A stretch of 64,000 bases of DNA from Lutraria lutraria (taxonomy: Eukaryota; Mollusca; Bivalvia; Venerida; Mactridae): positions 5,516,840 through 5,580,839 of the forward strand of contig OZ026844.1 in assembly GCA_964023205.1 (NCBI GenBank), in the 5' to 3' direction. Every line of letters starts with the position of its first letter. The first letter of the stretch is position 1. A model generated the notes under the pieces. That model was given only the letters and a program-made list of their open reading frames with translations. It did no database searches and was not told the origin of the DNA. A program made the translations under genes and the position numbers. Positions 46,519 to 58,930 of this stretch are shown here, piece after piece.

Positions 46519-47341
46519 TATTTATCACATAACTGTAAAAACGATCACAGAAAATGAAACAGACTATTGGATGACCTATATACAAGACGTCTAGTGTAGA
46601 CTGTTCACTACTGTGCGCTACCACAAAAAAGTAGTGCATGTTTCTATTAATCATTTGGCAATAAAATGCAAGATAAAAGACATCAAATCGTTATTTCATT
46701 CACACAAACATCATTTTATTCATATCATGAATATCGAAATCATTTATAAAACAAATTAAACAACATTAAACATAAATCCGCTATTCGTCCCTGACCTTGT
46801 CATAGAAATATGTGTACTGAAATGTTCACGAGTGTCAATATTTAAATATACGCATCATATTTCTCTTAGTTATTTAAACTGTGTATTGTGACCGTTTAAA
46901 AACGTGTAAATTGGATTTATTGAATCTCTGGGAGTCACCGTGTCAGAGGCCAGGATACGGAGTATTTTCCTTGCAGCCTGAACTGGAGAAGAATCAGTTT
47001 GTCTGCTGTGTAGCGGGGGTTTCAGTAAATGGTGGCAACCTTCTGCTTTCAATTTCAAATTCACAATTACTGTCACAGAGTCTAACAATATAAAAAGTTC
47101 CAAACCCTCGATACACACGTTCATTAACTACAGCTTTGCCTCGCCCATCAATGTTGACGAAATTGACTGGTACTAATTGAAAGTTGGCCATGTTTACAAA
47201 TATGGTAGTAGCGTAATAATACAAAATATGCAAATGTGTGATTTGGCTAATTTGAATGTTTATTGCAGGGTTTGGCAGTGCCGAACGATATTTCCGGCAT
47301 GGCTTTACGGCACTCCTGGGCCGCAGGTTATGTGATAAATA
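46519..47341 (-). mobile_element. Inverted-repeat-bounded segment carrying a small ORF
   Basis: TATTTATCACATAAC (46519-46533) has a perfect inverted match GTTATGTGATAAATA at 47327-47341. On the minus strand inside, a frame starting near 47192 (MANFQLVPVNFVNIDGRG) runs 65 codons, with VYRGFGTFYIVRLCDSNCEF, to a TGA. Codon texture looks more coding-like than the surroundings. I do not recognise the protein. It may be the N-terminal relic of a transposon protein; the element class is unknown. Confidence 0.4.
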
Positions 47342-48639
47342 ACCCCTAACTCAGGTCACACAAAATTCATTGACTTTGGATGTTTCTTTTATATTCATTG
47401 AATAGCCTGGACCTTGCTGGAGGTCTTTTTTCTGAAAATTTCCTTGATTTATGCTGAAATTGTTTTACAAAAGACTTCTAACTCAAAGGTACTAATGTGC
47501 AAGAAATATTAAATATTTACATTTGATGTTTCTTCTTTCGCCAAGTGACACTTTTATGTGACAGTGATACACATCCGTGTCATCTATAAATGTCTCCGTA
47601 ATGCACGCTCTTAACAAATTTATATTTTATCATGTGTGAGATCTATTCAGTAAATGGAGAAGTGTTTTGCTTAATACATACACAGTTGGTAACTATAGGT
47701 TTTATCTGCTATGGAATCCATCTTATAATCAAATAAAGTTTAGGGAAATTCGCATGGGAAATCATTAAGGGATAATTAAGAAAGAGCTTTTCATATGGCA
47801 GTAGAGATGAATTACTTGAGAGAAAAACGTTTCTCTTGTATTCCTGTCATCATTTTGAAACATGTCTTCATCTTATGCATCAGAAACCTTTTCCAATATC
47901 GTATTTAAGTTTTAGCTGCCTTATATTTTAGAATTTATCTTTTATGAATCATGCCTGTTCGTTTTCTTATCCATAAAAGCTACATACCATGTTTGCTTCA
48001 TTGTTACATTGTTTTGCTCGTGGGAAATGTGGCTTCTATTTCTTAATGTTAGGGATTCAAATAAATGAATGGTCTATCATATATTATTATGTACTCCTCT
48101 TAATGAAATGTCTGTAATGCATTGTTTTAGTAATGCATTATATGGTTTATATAGATATAATCTTTTGTTTATTTGTCTGGTCTTGTCCATTAGTAATCAA
48201 TTTTTTCCATACATTTCTATAAATAAATCCTTTATTTGACCCTATCCTTCACTTATCTTTTATACTTATTTTACACTTGGTCAAATATGCGACAAAAATG
48301 TTATTGTTGACTTGAATACAAATTATTTATATTTGTTGTCGGTCTATCAGACTTTATTGAATTCTGTCTGCTCCGGTGACCGTACCTGATCTATAGTTAC
48401 ATGTATTAAAACGGATATTTCCATTTATTGTTGTAAAAGCTTTTAGCATTATGAGCCATTAAGTTTGACTTTGAGTGAAAAGGAATATTAAATCCACCTC
48501 CTGTTCTGTGTTTTATAGTTTAAGGAGAAACTTGTTTTTCTGTTAAAAATGTTAGGTGTTATTGCATGTTCATGTTGTGAATATTATTTATTTGCCACTG
48601 ATCTACAATTTTAACATGTAAGGATATTTACCAGCTAGT
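47342..48639. other. No gene seen
   Basis: AT-rich DNA. An AATAAA at about 47733 on the plus strand is one of several possible signals and has no supporting context. Confidence 0.4.
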
Positions 48640-49000
48640 TTGTAAAAGGATGACCCACCTTCGTGATCGAGTCGTTAAAGTCGCTGACTTCAAATCTCTG
48701 TAACCTCTCTGATATAGGGTTGTGTGTTCGAGCCCAGCTACCGAACATGTCTCTTTATGTAAGCAGAGAAAGTAAGCAGTTGCTTACGGAGGATGGGTGT
48801 CTAGTACTGGTTATTCCCAGGAACAATGATTAGGTGAACTGCCCACCACATATGACTGTGACTGTTGAAAAGGGGCGTAAAATTCGATATTAACAAACAT
48901 TTATATAAGGATGATGGTATTATATTAGCCTTTGATGTTTAAGGCTTGAAAAGTGGCCATATGACCCTAGCCATTGGTGTAATGTTAAACCTTAGCCCCC
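48640..49000 (+). mobile_element. tRNA-derived SINE with adjoining SINE tail fragment
   Basis: A head CGTGATCGAGTCGTTAAAGT and box B-type GTGTGTTCGAGCCC (48721-48735) lead to TCTAGTACTGGTTATTCCCA, GGTGAACTGCCCACCACATA and TGACTGTTGAAAAGGGGCGT. A second, different tail (GTGGCCATATGACCCTAGCC, then GGTGTAATGTTAAACC) follows at 48953-48995. Confidence 0.65.
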
Positions 49001-50044
49001 AAAACTGGACATTGGTGAATATGCCAGTGAGCCATTACTGGGAACTAGATGCAAGATACAAAATACAAGATACAAAATTTATTTATAGTCGGGTATACAT
49101 AATAATATATGATAGGTCAGCTTTCCATAGTCGTCACTCACTCTTTGTGCATGAATTTTGATACGGACCAAAGTACTATGTTATTCTACATCCACTGTGC
49201 AATTGTTAAACTTACTAAGTTTCCATTCCATGTTGCAGTGCAAGTCTATGTAAGTTCAATTACCATGAGTACTTTCAGTACTTTGATATGTTGAAGTTTT
49301 TCTAAAACAATTATCTAAGATGGTAGATCTGAATTACTTAACTAAAGTATGTTATGTTGTTTGTAGATTTGTATCTCTTAAAATTCCATATAAAACGTAG
49401 AACTAAGTGGAGAATTCTTGTGTGATAATTCTTGATCCCTGATAGTCAACTTGTGTGATTTTACTATTAAGTTATTCTATTCTTAAGATGCTTACTTGGT
49501 TCCTGTTCCTATTTAATGAAATCAAGTCTAGACAAATAAAAATCTCTTATGTCATTGAAAAAAAGTCAATGATTTATTCTGGGATCAAGTGCTTGTTTGT
49601 CAAAATGAACAATATTCTCAGCTACTTGTGTTGGTATTATTTAGGTTTCGATAATTTGTCTATTTGTTGTAATTGTAATCTTCCCTGAGATTAGAGGTCC
49701 TGCATTTTCTAAGATGCCATCCAAGTTGCCCTGGAACAATATTATTGAGGATCTCACATCCCCTACCCTGCAGCATATTATACATAGGCTGGTTGTATCA
49801 GCTGTTTGTGGTGGAACTGGCTGGTAACCATGACAACACTGGGCATGACAACAAGAGAGACAGAATAAAGTTACATGTTGACTTTTAGGGTCTTTGTGTC
49901 TGATTGTTTAGAATTTCTAATTTTGATTAATTTAAACTTATTTATTTTACATTGATTGTAGAGCAAGTTCTTACAACTTATATTAACTGCTCTCAATGAC
50001 TGCTTCCTGGCATCTGACCAGTACTCGCACAGTAAGAAGGGATT
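49001..50044. other. No gene; short LINE/SINE-tail-like piece at 49050-49110
   Basis: GATACAAAATACAAGATACA followed by AAATTTATTTATAGTCGGGT and ATACATAATAA resembles 19495-19540, suggesting a shared retroelement 3' end. The rest is unremarkable. Confidence 0.35.
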
Positions 50045-50125
50045 GTAAAGGTACCGGTTGACGGGAACCTCCAACCTCTGAGTTAGGAGTCAGACACTCT
50101 ACCGCTACACCACTACTCCTCCTGT
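50045..50125 (-). repeat. tRNA-like SINE head, antisense
   Basis: On the minus strand GTGGTGTAGCGGTAGAGTGT (box A-like), then TCTGACTCCTAACTCAGAGG (anticodon-arm-like) and GGAGGTTCCCGTC (box B-like). It looks more like a tRNA than the other heads but lacks a closing acceptor stem that I can find. Confidence 0.5.
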
Positions 50126-51736
50126 ATTATTTCTCAATCTTTGAAATTGTCGTTTTTAAAAACCAGATTGTATACTTTCTAGTGTTTAATTTTCTAAAAA
50201 AAATAAAGACATTCCATGTGAACAAATCTCCTTGTTAAATCTCAGTATTGATATTTTATGAAAATAAACCCTTTGTTGTTATGGTAACCAACTAATTAAT
50301 TGTACTTTGTAGACAGAGTAATTTATTGGTTAAGCACATGAGACATAAAGTTTTGTAACAGTTTCTTAAACAAATATTTTCTTCAGTTTTACATCAAAGC
50401 AGTGAAATATTTCATGTATCAATTATAAATGTGTTAAACATGTATACCAAACTAGTTAATCATTAATATTATGGTTAAACTTTAATCTGGATAAAGTATC
50501 AAATACAATAAAAATTCAATGCTAATCTTTGCTATATAATGTATAACACACATGGTTATGTATGGTTGCCAAAACAGGGCGCAAGGTTATCACTTCTAAA
50601 CCTTTGTCTGTTTAAAAGGATTATAACCTTTTAGTGATATTGTAAAATACAGGAATTAATTTGGAACAAAAGATGTATTTAAGCCAATTATCTACCTGAG
50701 TGCTTGTTAACCAATAGAATACTAGTATCGTGTGTTATTATTGTTGTGGCATGCGTTACGTTGGCACATTTTCTGTCCTGTTACCGTATTGGGACCGAGG
50801 AGAAATATCGTCTTCATCTTAATCTTGTTTTGATTTTTCGACGATGGGAAAACTCTGTATGAAAATAGTCGTTTCCGCTGATAATTTATTGATGAATAAT
50901 ATTTTAACATGATTTAGGCTGATAGCCTGGTTAGAGTCCAAACTATGTTAACACTCTTCTGTGGTTTAATTTATTGATAATACCCCATACACTGCCAGTA
51001 ATGTACTTGTATATCTATTAAATGGCATGAAATATTTTGCACAAGTAAATAGTGTACCAGATCTTTATTTCATTGAATGAAGTTATTGATAAGTTAATAT
51101 GGTTTCCGCAAAATTTTGCATGTCATTGTATTTTAATAATTAACACCATTAGGTTAAAATTTATAACAAACTTTGATGAATATGTTCTTACAAGCCAAGT
51201 ATTTGGAAGTTGATTTTGATACACAATACACATATTGATAATTACGAAGGGTTGTTAAATATTGATTAGTTTTCCAAAACCGTTCACATAATCTTGTATC
51301 TTGAAAGCTGTAGAAATAATGTCTTTTCCATGTTCAACATGTATGGAATATTTACATGATTAAACAAAATGCAATATTACACCATGTTACATAAGGCATA
51401 TTCTCAATGTCATTCAAATTACAAGGTTATATAAGGTGATTTATTAGATGGAACGTTTCTCATTATAATATATCTAAGTTGACAAAAAATTTTACCTGAA
51501 AAATACCTTCATGTATCTTTGAATGGAATAATTACTTTTCTCTGACACCATGCTAATTTGACGAAGTTTCTTTATTTTAAATTACTGGTAATAATATTTT
51601 TGAACACTATATCAGTGACCAAATTTTGACTAGTATAAATGTACTTCTATTGGAATTACATGTATTTTCGAACATTTCCATTCTGTCAGTGACCAGATTA
51701 TGACTTTAGTACTTTCATGGGAATTAGATTAAAATT
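50126..51736. other. No gene seen
   Basis: AT-rich, no bounded element recognised. Confidence 0.4.
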
Positions 51737-51966
51737 TTGACTACTGAGTTAAGAATCAAACAAATACAAGCTGATTGCATACCGGTAACTGTGGAGGAAT
51801 TAAGTTATACATGTTGACTACTGAGTTAAGAATCAAACAATCCAAGCTGATTGCATACTGGTAACTGTGGAGGAATTAAGTTATACATGTTGACTACTGA
51901 GTTAAGAATCAAACAATCCAAGCTGATTGCATACTGGTAACTGTGGAGGAATTAAGTTATACATGT
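51737..51966 (+). repeat. 76-77-bp tandem repeat, three copies
   Basis: Copies start with TTGACTACTGAGTTAAGAAT at 51737, 51814 and 51890 and end in GGAATTAAGTTATACATG. The second and third are nearly identical. Confidence 0.92.
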
Positions 51967-52656
51967 TGGTATCTTCAGCCCAGCTGTCTCAATTTCCTTC
52001 CTTTGACAATTTAGAGTATTTTCTGCATTCTTGATTGAAGTAAATTAGTTTTAAAAAGTACCACCCTGTATTACTGGCTGTTTTTGTCATCATTGCTTTG
52101 GTTATATCATTTTAATAATACAGGTCTCAGCTTGAAGACATAGGCCTCGCATTACAATATTTTCTGATCTTACATAAAATTCTTAGCTATGAAGACCTGA
52201 CTGAATTTTAAAAGATTTAAGCCATTCTATCAAAAGTTCTAAATGTATCCTAAATGCGTAAGGAATGCGGCACAGTCTACACACAGCGTCATTTTAGCAA
52301 AAAAGTGTATTCCCCGGATTTAGCTCTGTAAACCTTGGTTCATGATATATGTGTTTTTTAACACAGAATTACTTTTTTATCGCACGCTTTTGTATTCGTA
52401 TGCTGGACAATCCAACCATAACTCCCCTGTTGTAATTCATGCTGGTCAGATCAAATGATTATCATTTACCATTAGTGCGTGTGACAAATATATAACCCTT
52501 TATGTGCTAGTGTCCTCCGTATTTCTATTTGGTTATAAGTGTCAATGTAAGTGTTTAAAAGAGTGGTCATTGTCATCATAAGTGGACCTCATTCACAGGT
52601 TAGGTGTTAGTTCATGATTGTATGTGTTATAATGTTAATCTATTTGCCTCACTACA

Positions 52657-52842
52657 GCCATGACATCAAAGTGTTACCCCTCTCCGCCCGTCTGTCTGTT
52701 CAAATTTTGGTTTCCGAGTGATAACTCCAGAAATGTTTCATTGGTTGGTTATTTTACATGAAGGTGTATAAAAAAAAAATACAGGACAAGTTTGATTTCT
52801 GTTAAAATCCAAACATTTTCACAAGAGTTATGGCCCCTTTTT
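52657..52842 (+). repeat. Dispersed repeat, interrupted at its end by a pearl-like element
   Basis: CATGACATCAAAGTGTTACC, CGTCTGTCTGTTCAAATTTT, GGTTTCCGAGTGATAACTCC, ACATGAAGGTGTATAAA and GAGTTATGGCCCCTTTT match the copy at 59461-59645 in order. The shared sequence stops at the T run where the 52.8-kb element starts. Confidence 0.7.
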
Positions 52843-53918
52843 AGCTCACCAGAGCACGAATGTGCTCAAGGTGAGCTTTTGTGATCACCCTGCGTCCATC
52901 GTGCGCCGTGCGTCGTTACGTGGCGTCCATGTTTACTTAAAACAACATCTCCTCCTACACCGCTATGCCGATTGCAACCAAACTTTGCTGGAATGATCCT
53001 TCAGTGGTCCCCTTTCAAAGTTGTTCAAAAAATTAAATTTCATTAAAAACTCTGGTTGCTATGGCAATAAATAGAAAAAACTTAAAAAATCTTCTTGTCC
53101 GAAACCACAGGGCCTAGAGCTGAGATATTTGGTATGTAGCATTGTCTAATGGAACTCTACAAAGTTTGTTCAAATTATTCCCCTGGGGTCAAAATTGGCT
53201 CCGCCCCGGGGGTAACTTGATTTTACATAGACTTATATAGGAAATTAAAAAAATCTTCTTGTCAAAAACTACAATGCCTAGAGCTTTGATATTTGGTAGG
53301 TAGCATAGTCTAGTGGACCTCTACCAAGTTTGTTCAAATTATTGCCCTAGGGTTAAAATTGGCCCCGCCCCGGGGGTCACTTGATTTATATAGACTTATA
53401 TAGGAAAATTTAAAATATCTTCTCCGAAACCACAAGGCCTAGAGCTAAGATATTTGGTTTGTAGCATTGTCTAGTGGACCTCTACCAAGTTTGTTCAAAT
53501 TATTGCCCTAGGGTCAAAATTGGCCCTGCCCTGGGTTTTTTTCTATTTTATATAGGAAAATTAAAAAAATCTTCTTCTCCGAAACCACAAGGCCTAGAGC
53601 TAAGATATTTGGTATGTAGCATTGTCTAGTGGACCTCTACCAAGTTTGTTCAAATTATGGCCCCGGGGTCAAAATTAGCCCTGCCCTGGGGTGTATTCTA
53701 TTTTATATAGGAAAATTTTAAAAATCTTCTTCTCCGAAACCACAAGGCCTAGAGCTAAGATATTTGGTATCTAGCTTTGTCTAATAGACCTCTTTTAAAA
53801 AACGGCCCAGATAGGTCACTTGATCTTACTCGGACTCGTATAGAAAACTTCAACAATGTTAATCTCCAAATGACCTTTTCTCCTGGTGAGCATTTATAGG
53901 GCCATCATGGCCCTCTTG
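52843..53918 (+). mobile_element. Pearl/Helentron-like element with 155-bp core repeats
   Basis: 5' end AGCTCACCAGAGC..GCTCAAGGTGAGCT forms a hairpin and leads to GTGATCACCCTGCGTCC and a CGTGCGCCGTGCGTCG segment. The 3' end is GGTGAGCATTTATAGGGCCA followed by TCATGGCCCTCTTG. The core has five imperfect copies of a roughly 155-165-bp unit (marker GAAACCACAAGGCCTAGAGC at about 53100, 53265, 53426, 53581, 53736), each with TAGTGGACCTCTACCAAG and ATTGCCCTAGGGTCAAAATT. Ends match 13470-14630, the core does not. Confidence 0.8.
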
Positions 53919-54542
53919 TTTTCTTATTTCTCTGTGGGGACATTTGTTTCTTCCGAACACATTTCTAATATATCAAAACATGGAGAAACCTTGATCCTAG
54001 AGATTTTTACTGTACTGTAGTTATATAAACTATTTGATCTTCATAAATTGTTGACAATTTATAGTGTTCGTAAAATCTCTATAGGGACAATAAGTTGTTA
54101 TCTTCAGGTAGTAAGCCATTCTCCTCAGATAACAAACACTGTATTAGATTTGGTAATATGATAGTAAAGTGGAATCGTTTATGAGCAATAAAAGTGTGAT
54201 ATTTAGGTATGAAATCAGAAATATTTGATGTATTTATAAGATTTATGAGTACTGTTCTTATAGTACTTTGCTCATTTATCTTAGAGGATCAATTTAAAAT
54301 GTCATTTATTTCAAGTTAGAAAAAGATCCAACGCTGATAAAGTAAAAGTTGCTGCCCAAGTCTTTCTAAAAGATGTATTGGTTTATGTACGATATTCATT
54401 ATGGTTTATCATTGTGATATTGAAGGCAAAGCTTATCTCTCCATAGATTTGGATTGAATTTTCCACTATTTGTCTTAATATAAAATAGTCCCTTTATAAT
54501 AGTTTCATTACAAGTGGTACTAAGTATATTTTATACAATAAG

Positions 54543-55661
54543 TACACTAGGCCAAACTTATAACTGTGCAGTTCTATAAATTCCAATATCTCCGGAATTA
54601 TTAAAGCAAGATTCTTGAAATTTTCAGGAATGATAGAAAAAAGATGTACAAACAATATTTATTTTAATTCATTGATCTCGGATTTCATTATCACGAATAA
54701 CATAAAAAATAAAAATGAAAAATGAAAAACAGAAATCACAGTTTTTCTTCATTTTATCACATAGAATACTTGTTAGTGCACTACACATCAGTTAGTACCG
54801 GGTATGACCCCCATTAGCCCGTATTACAGCTTGCCCTCATTGACAAGACATGATTGTTTAAGAAATGTTGCCGAATGTTGTTCCTACGAACGTCCATTCT
54901 TCTAGCAACCTAAAGTGCTAAATATCGATTAATTATCGACAAACTCATTGCGGATTTATTACACTGCGGTAGTTTGAATGCATACAAATAAGGCAAAAAA
55001 TAGGGTAACAAGAGTGATATTGACAGAGTTATGGCAAGAAAAATACTCAAGATATTGAAACAATAATGATTTGAATAAATATTAATTAATCTGTTCTTAA
55101 TGCAATAAAGTCCATTTAAAAATAATACAGACAATTTATTGTCGAAAATCTCTGTGAAAGATAGACAAATAAATGAGAATATGTTGAAAAAAACTATTTG
55201 CCAAAATAATATTTTCTCTATTTTACATTAACAAACAATTATTTATACAGATAATGTGTAAAAATCAATAAATTCAGATCAACCGTTTGCAAGGTATTAT
55301 GAAAAATGTAGACCTACCTCTAGTTTTGACACACCCGCCTGAATAAGTCTGACAGCTATACCTCTGTCAGTGATTTCTAATTTACCCATTTTATGTTTTT
55401 CAGGTCAACATATGTTTGAACTACACATATGTCATTTTTACTTTTTTCAATTTACGCCTGCACGTATTCCACTTGCACTTTTATTGTTTTCTTATTGGCC
55501 GCAGTAGCGCACGGAATTATCCCGTTTTTTAAAAAATTGATATTGGATTTTATGGACATCATGTACAAGCATATATTTCTAAAATTTGGTGTAATTTCAT
55601 TTACAAATAAAGAAATGGTTTCATTTTTTCAACTGCACAGTTATAAGTTTGGTCTAGTGTA
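54543..55661 (-). mobile_element. Tc1/mariner-type element, internally deleted
   Basis: TA borders a 29-bp inverted repeat: left CACTAGGCCAAACTTATAAC plus TGTGCAGTT, right the reverse complement with one mismatch. Total length 1119 bp. On the minus strand it carries transposase remnants (separate entry). TA duplication and the N-terminal helix-turn-helix pattern fit the IS630-Tc1-mariner superfamily. Confidence 0.8.
54792..55389 (-). pseudogene. Transposase relic with intron-like gap and central deletion
   Basis: From ATG at 55387-55389 the frame reads MGKLEITDRGIAVRLIQAG then VSKLE (24 codons, to 55318). It is then interrupted by 408 bp that begin GTAGGT and end CACTTTAG (55317 down to 54910). 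It resumes in phase with VARRMDVRRNNIRQHFLNN, which continues the helix-turn-helix exactly where Tc1-type proteins do. Shortly after, one frame step away, QAVIRANGGHTRY and a TAA (54792-54794) form a typical C-terminus. The catalytic middle (DDE/D) is absent, so the copy cannot be active. Confidence 0.65.
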
Positions 55662-55765
55662 GTTTGTTGGAAGGGTAAGTAAGAACTTGGTAGGAGAACT
55701 GGTTATATGATATGGCCGTCGTATATAGCTGAAAAATTGTTGAAAAATAGCAATAAACCCAAATA
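55662..55765 (+). mobile_element. SINE 3' core fragment
   Basis: TTGGAAGGGTAAGTAAGAAC, GGAGAACTGGTTATATGATA, TGGCCGTCGTATATAGCTGA and an A-rich end match the 3' core of the 8975 and 41100 copies. It directly abuts the Tc1-type element. Confidence 0.6.
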
Positions 55766-57019
55766 GATAAATAATAGATGGTTATTAAATTTTTGTAGAT
55801 GGGTATTTTATTAACTATGCATTAAATCCCATGATATATACTTGTACATGCTTTGCTTAAATATAGACACTGCCATGTAAGACAGAATCCAAGTACTAAG
55901 TATGTTAGGCATAAACCAATTATCGTAAGGCAATTATCTGACTATCATTCTTTTTGTCTAGCTGTAGTCATTCAGACACCACGCAAAAATCTACAATACT
56001 CTTATCTCTACCTACACACATTTGTTACGTTAATCAATGTTCTTGCAAGCAGATTGTTTTCTGTATACCAAAAAAAATCTTTCATCTTATTACCATAGCG
56101 GTCTTCCTTATTTTATTATCAATATTGTCTTCCATTACATCAGGATTGTAATCTATTCTTGGAGGATTTTCTGTCATTTTCTCTTCCCCATTCTGAGCTT
56201 AAATAAACACTAAAAAAGTCAAACGAGTGGCATTCTATTTATCTTAAGTTTACATAATTCATAACAATTTATTGATCTCTGACCTTACTGGGAATCAATG
56301 AAAGGTGGTAAGATAGCTAGACAGTGTTTCCAAAAACAAATCGCAAAAAACGAGTGTCTGTAGTCAAGGCGTACCAACTTAATTGATTAGCAGACGTGCT
56401 GATTATATTATGTTTACGGTATTGTTAGAGTTTGGTATTGATGTAATTGTGGATATTCATTATTTACTTCAGGTGTTCTTCTGTGGCATGTCTGTTCTTC
56501 GGGTATTAAGTAGATAATTCATGACAAAGCTTTAACTTGGATAAAATTTAACTCCTTTTTATGCCGCCACCATTGTTTATCCTTGTCCATTCGTCCTAAT
56601 CCATCCATCCGAAAATATTGCGTCACACATATCTAAAAGTATTAGGGGCAGAGATATGAAATTACACAGAATTTTTTCATCAGCATAATTATGAAGTTGT
56701 GTATAAGGGGTTCTAACTCTGACAAAGGCTGAACACTCATAATTATCTGCCCTTTAATTTGTACAGACTTTTAATTCAGTTCTTCGAATGAATTGTAGTG
56801 AAAATATACTAATGTAGTCACCTGGTCAGGATTTGTCCTTTACTTGAACTCGCCATTCAATAAATCTATGTCAGACTTTGTTCGGAAGTGTCTGCAGGCA
56901 TAGAACAGTTATTGCCGCTGTCCAACCAAGGGGATAGTTCATTGGACAATATTTTGTACAATTCTCATGCCAATAGATTTGTGTATCAAAGTCAGAGCCC
57001 TGCTGCAATTGATAGTATA
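55766..57019. other. No gene seen
   Basis: AT-rich. A piece at about 56565-56700 (TTATGCCGCCACCATTG, CATCCATCCG, AGGGGCAGAGATATGAAATT) looks like a decayed dispersed repeat without clear borders. Confidence 0.4.
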
Positions 57020-57240
57020 CTTATTTATCTGTTGTTTAACACCCCATTCGATCGCTATGGTCATTTCAGAGCCACCCCAGAGAAAGAGAGGGGAGATAAG
57101 ATACGGGAGAACCTGGTATTTATTTGAATAGATTTTCCTGGTTCTTTATCATGTCAATGTAAAGCACCGATACATGCCTCACTTGTTTCCTATGATAATC
57201 TCAACACAGTATTTGGTTTGGTAGTTGTGGTGGGGAAGAC
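57020..57240 (-). mobile_element. tRNA-derived SINE, head-truncated antisense copy
   Basis: GTTTAACACCCCATTCGATC, GCTATGGTCATTTCAGAGCC, GGTTCTTTATCATGTCAATG and TAAAGCACCGATACATGCCT match 43450-43785 in the opposite orientation. The tRNA-like head is lost at the right end. Confidence 0.65.
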
Positions 57241-58930
57241 AGGACGCACATTGAACCATTTATAATATTACTCAGAATAAATATCTACTTTAATTTATGA
57301 AGCAAGCAGATCTGTCAGACTGTGTGGCAGTCTTATGATTGAATAAATATTTGTATCTAAGTTACAACTCTAAGACATTTATCTCTGTCCAGCTTACACT
57401 GTAGAAAATATGATATATTGATATCAGTCGCTAAATATTGACCATTGTTTCATTTTTCATTTTCGCTTTCCTTTCAATATGAGAGTTATGATTTGTCAGT
57501 ATTATATTATTGTCATTTATCTTTGTATTTTGAGACCTATCTGTGAATGCAATACAACCTTTCTTGGTAAGTGTATTACCAAGAAAAATTGTTAGAGAAC
57601 AAATAACTATTGCATGGATTTGAAGTTGTGCCTGTCTGAGGATTTAAAAGGGGTTGATAGATTGTGCCTTAGACTAGAAGATTTACTCTACAGTGAATAT
57701 ACACCACTGACTGATACTGTATTTTAAGGGAAAATTTTATTGTGAAAATATTTCAATTCAACTGTTGTTATAAAAATGTAAGCAATAAATATAATCTACT
57801 ATAAATTTATTATTGAACATTTTTAAATTCATATCCAAGTACGCTTTGATATGAAGCAAACTATAAGTATGTAAATGGTATAAAATTCTAAACCAGTCTG
57901 TAAGAAAACCTGACACTACACTTATATTTGTAGAGGCCTCAGTTGTTGAATGTTGTTTGTCCACTAGCACCCCTCACTGCTGTGTGTAGTTTTATCCCTC
58001 CGAGGGCCAAATTTTATATGTGAGGAAGCTGACTATCTAGCTAGATTATGGAAGTTCTGTGGTGGTTCTTCCCAGGTGTGTGCTCGGGTCATCCACCACG
58101 AAAGACACCAAGTTACAAAAAGATGTAATATTATACTTACTCCATCGTTGTATAGTAATTCACGAAATTTCCTGCTTTTAATGACCCTGTATTGATAGAC
58201 AGGGGAGGAGGGATATTGCTTTCGGCCCGTTTGTCTGTTTTACCAAACTTGAACCTTGCATGCCTATAAAATCAAAATGCTTCCGTCTGCAATTATCAAA
58301 CTTCATATGTACATGTGGTTTTTAATGACATTCTCTACAGTTCCTGTGCATTTTCAGGTCAGTAGGTCAAGGTCACATTATGTTTTAAAAAAAAACTAAT
58401 CTTGTTTATATTGGATTTATACCTTGTATGATTGAACAGTTCAATAGCACTTAATCAATTAAACTTACGTAAGGTTCGTGACTATTGATTGAATTAGTTG
58501 TTGTTGCTTATTATTGTGTCCAATTATCCTTTTGTTTAAATGAACTAGGTGTTCTTTAAGACTTTAACTACTGGTTGCTATTTACTTATTTCTTGTGAAT
58601 TCAGGTTGTTTTATCAGACATATGGACCTGTATGAACTAATTAGTTCAAACAACGTGACAATTATCTACTCAAAATGATTGGACTTAAATAATTGTGCTT
58701 TGTGACTCTAATTAGCTGAATATTTTATTGACTGTCCTATTATTGATGGAACAATTTACTGATAATATGTTTGATGTAAAATCTCTCAAACGATTTCCCG
58801 TGGACTGATAACTTGGTTTCATGTGACATTATTTTCTGTTACTGTAGATAATTTCATTCATTAGGTCGGCTCATTAATGAAACAACATAATTGTGATGTA
58901 TGTAATAGAGAAAAATCTATTAATCAGGAG
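57241..58930. other. No gene; minor hairpin and SINE-like fragment
   Basis: A perfect 11-bp hairpin TTTCTTGGTAA/TTACCAAGAAA lies at 57560-57585. At about 57990-58110 a stretch with CAGGTGTGTGCTCGGGTCAT resembles mollusc SINE tails. About 58190-58400 holds decayed repeat text (AGTAGGTCAAGGTCACATTA). Confidence 0.4.
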
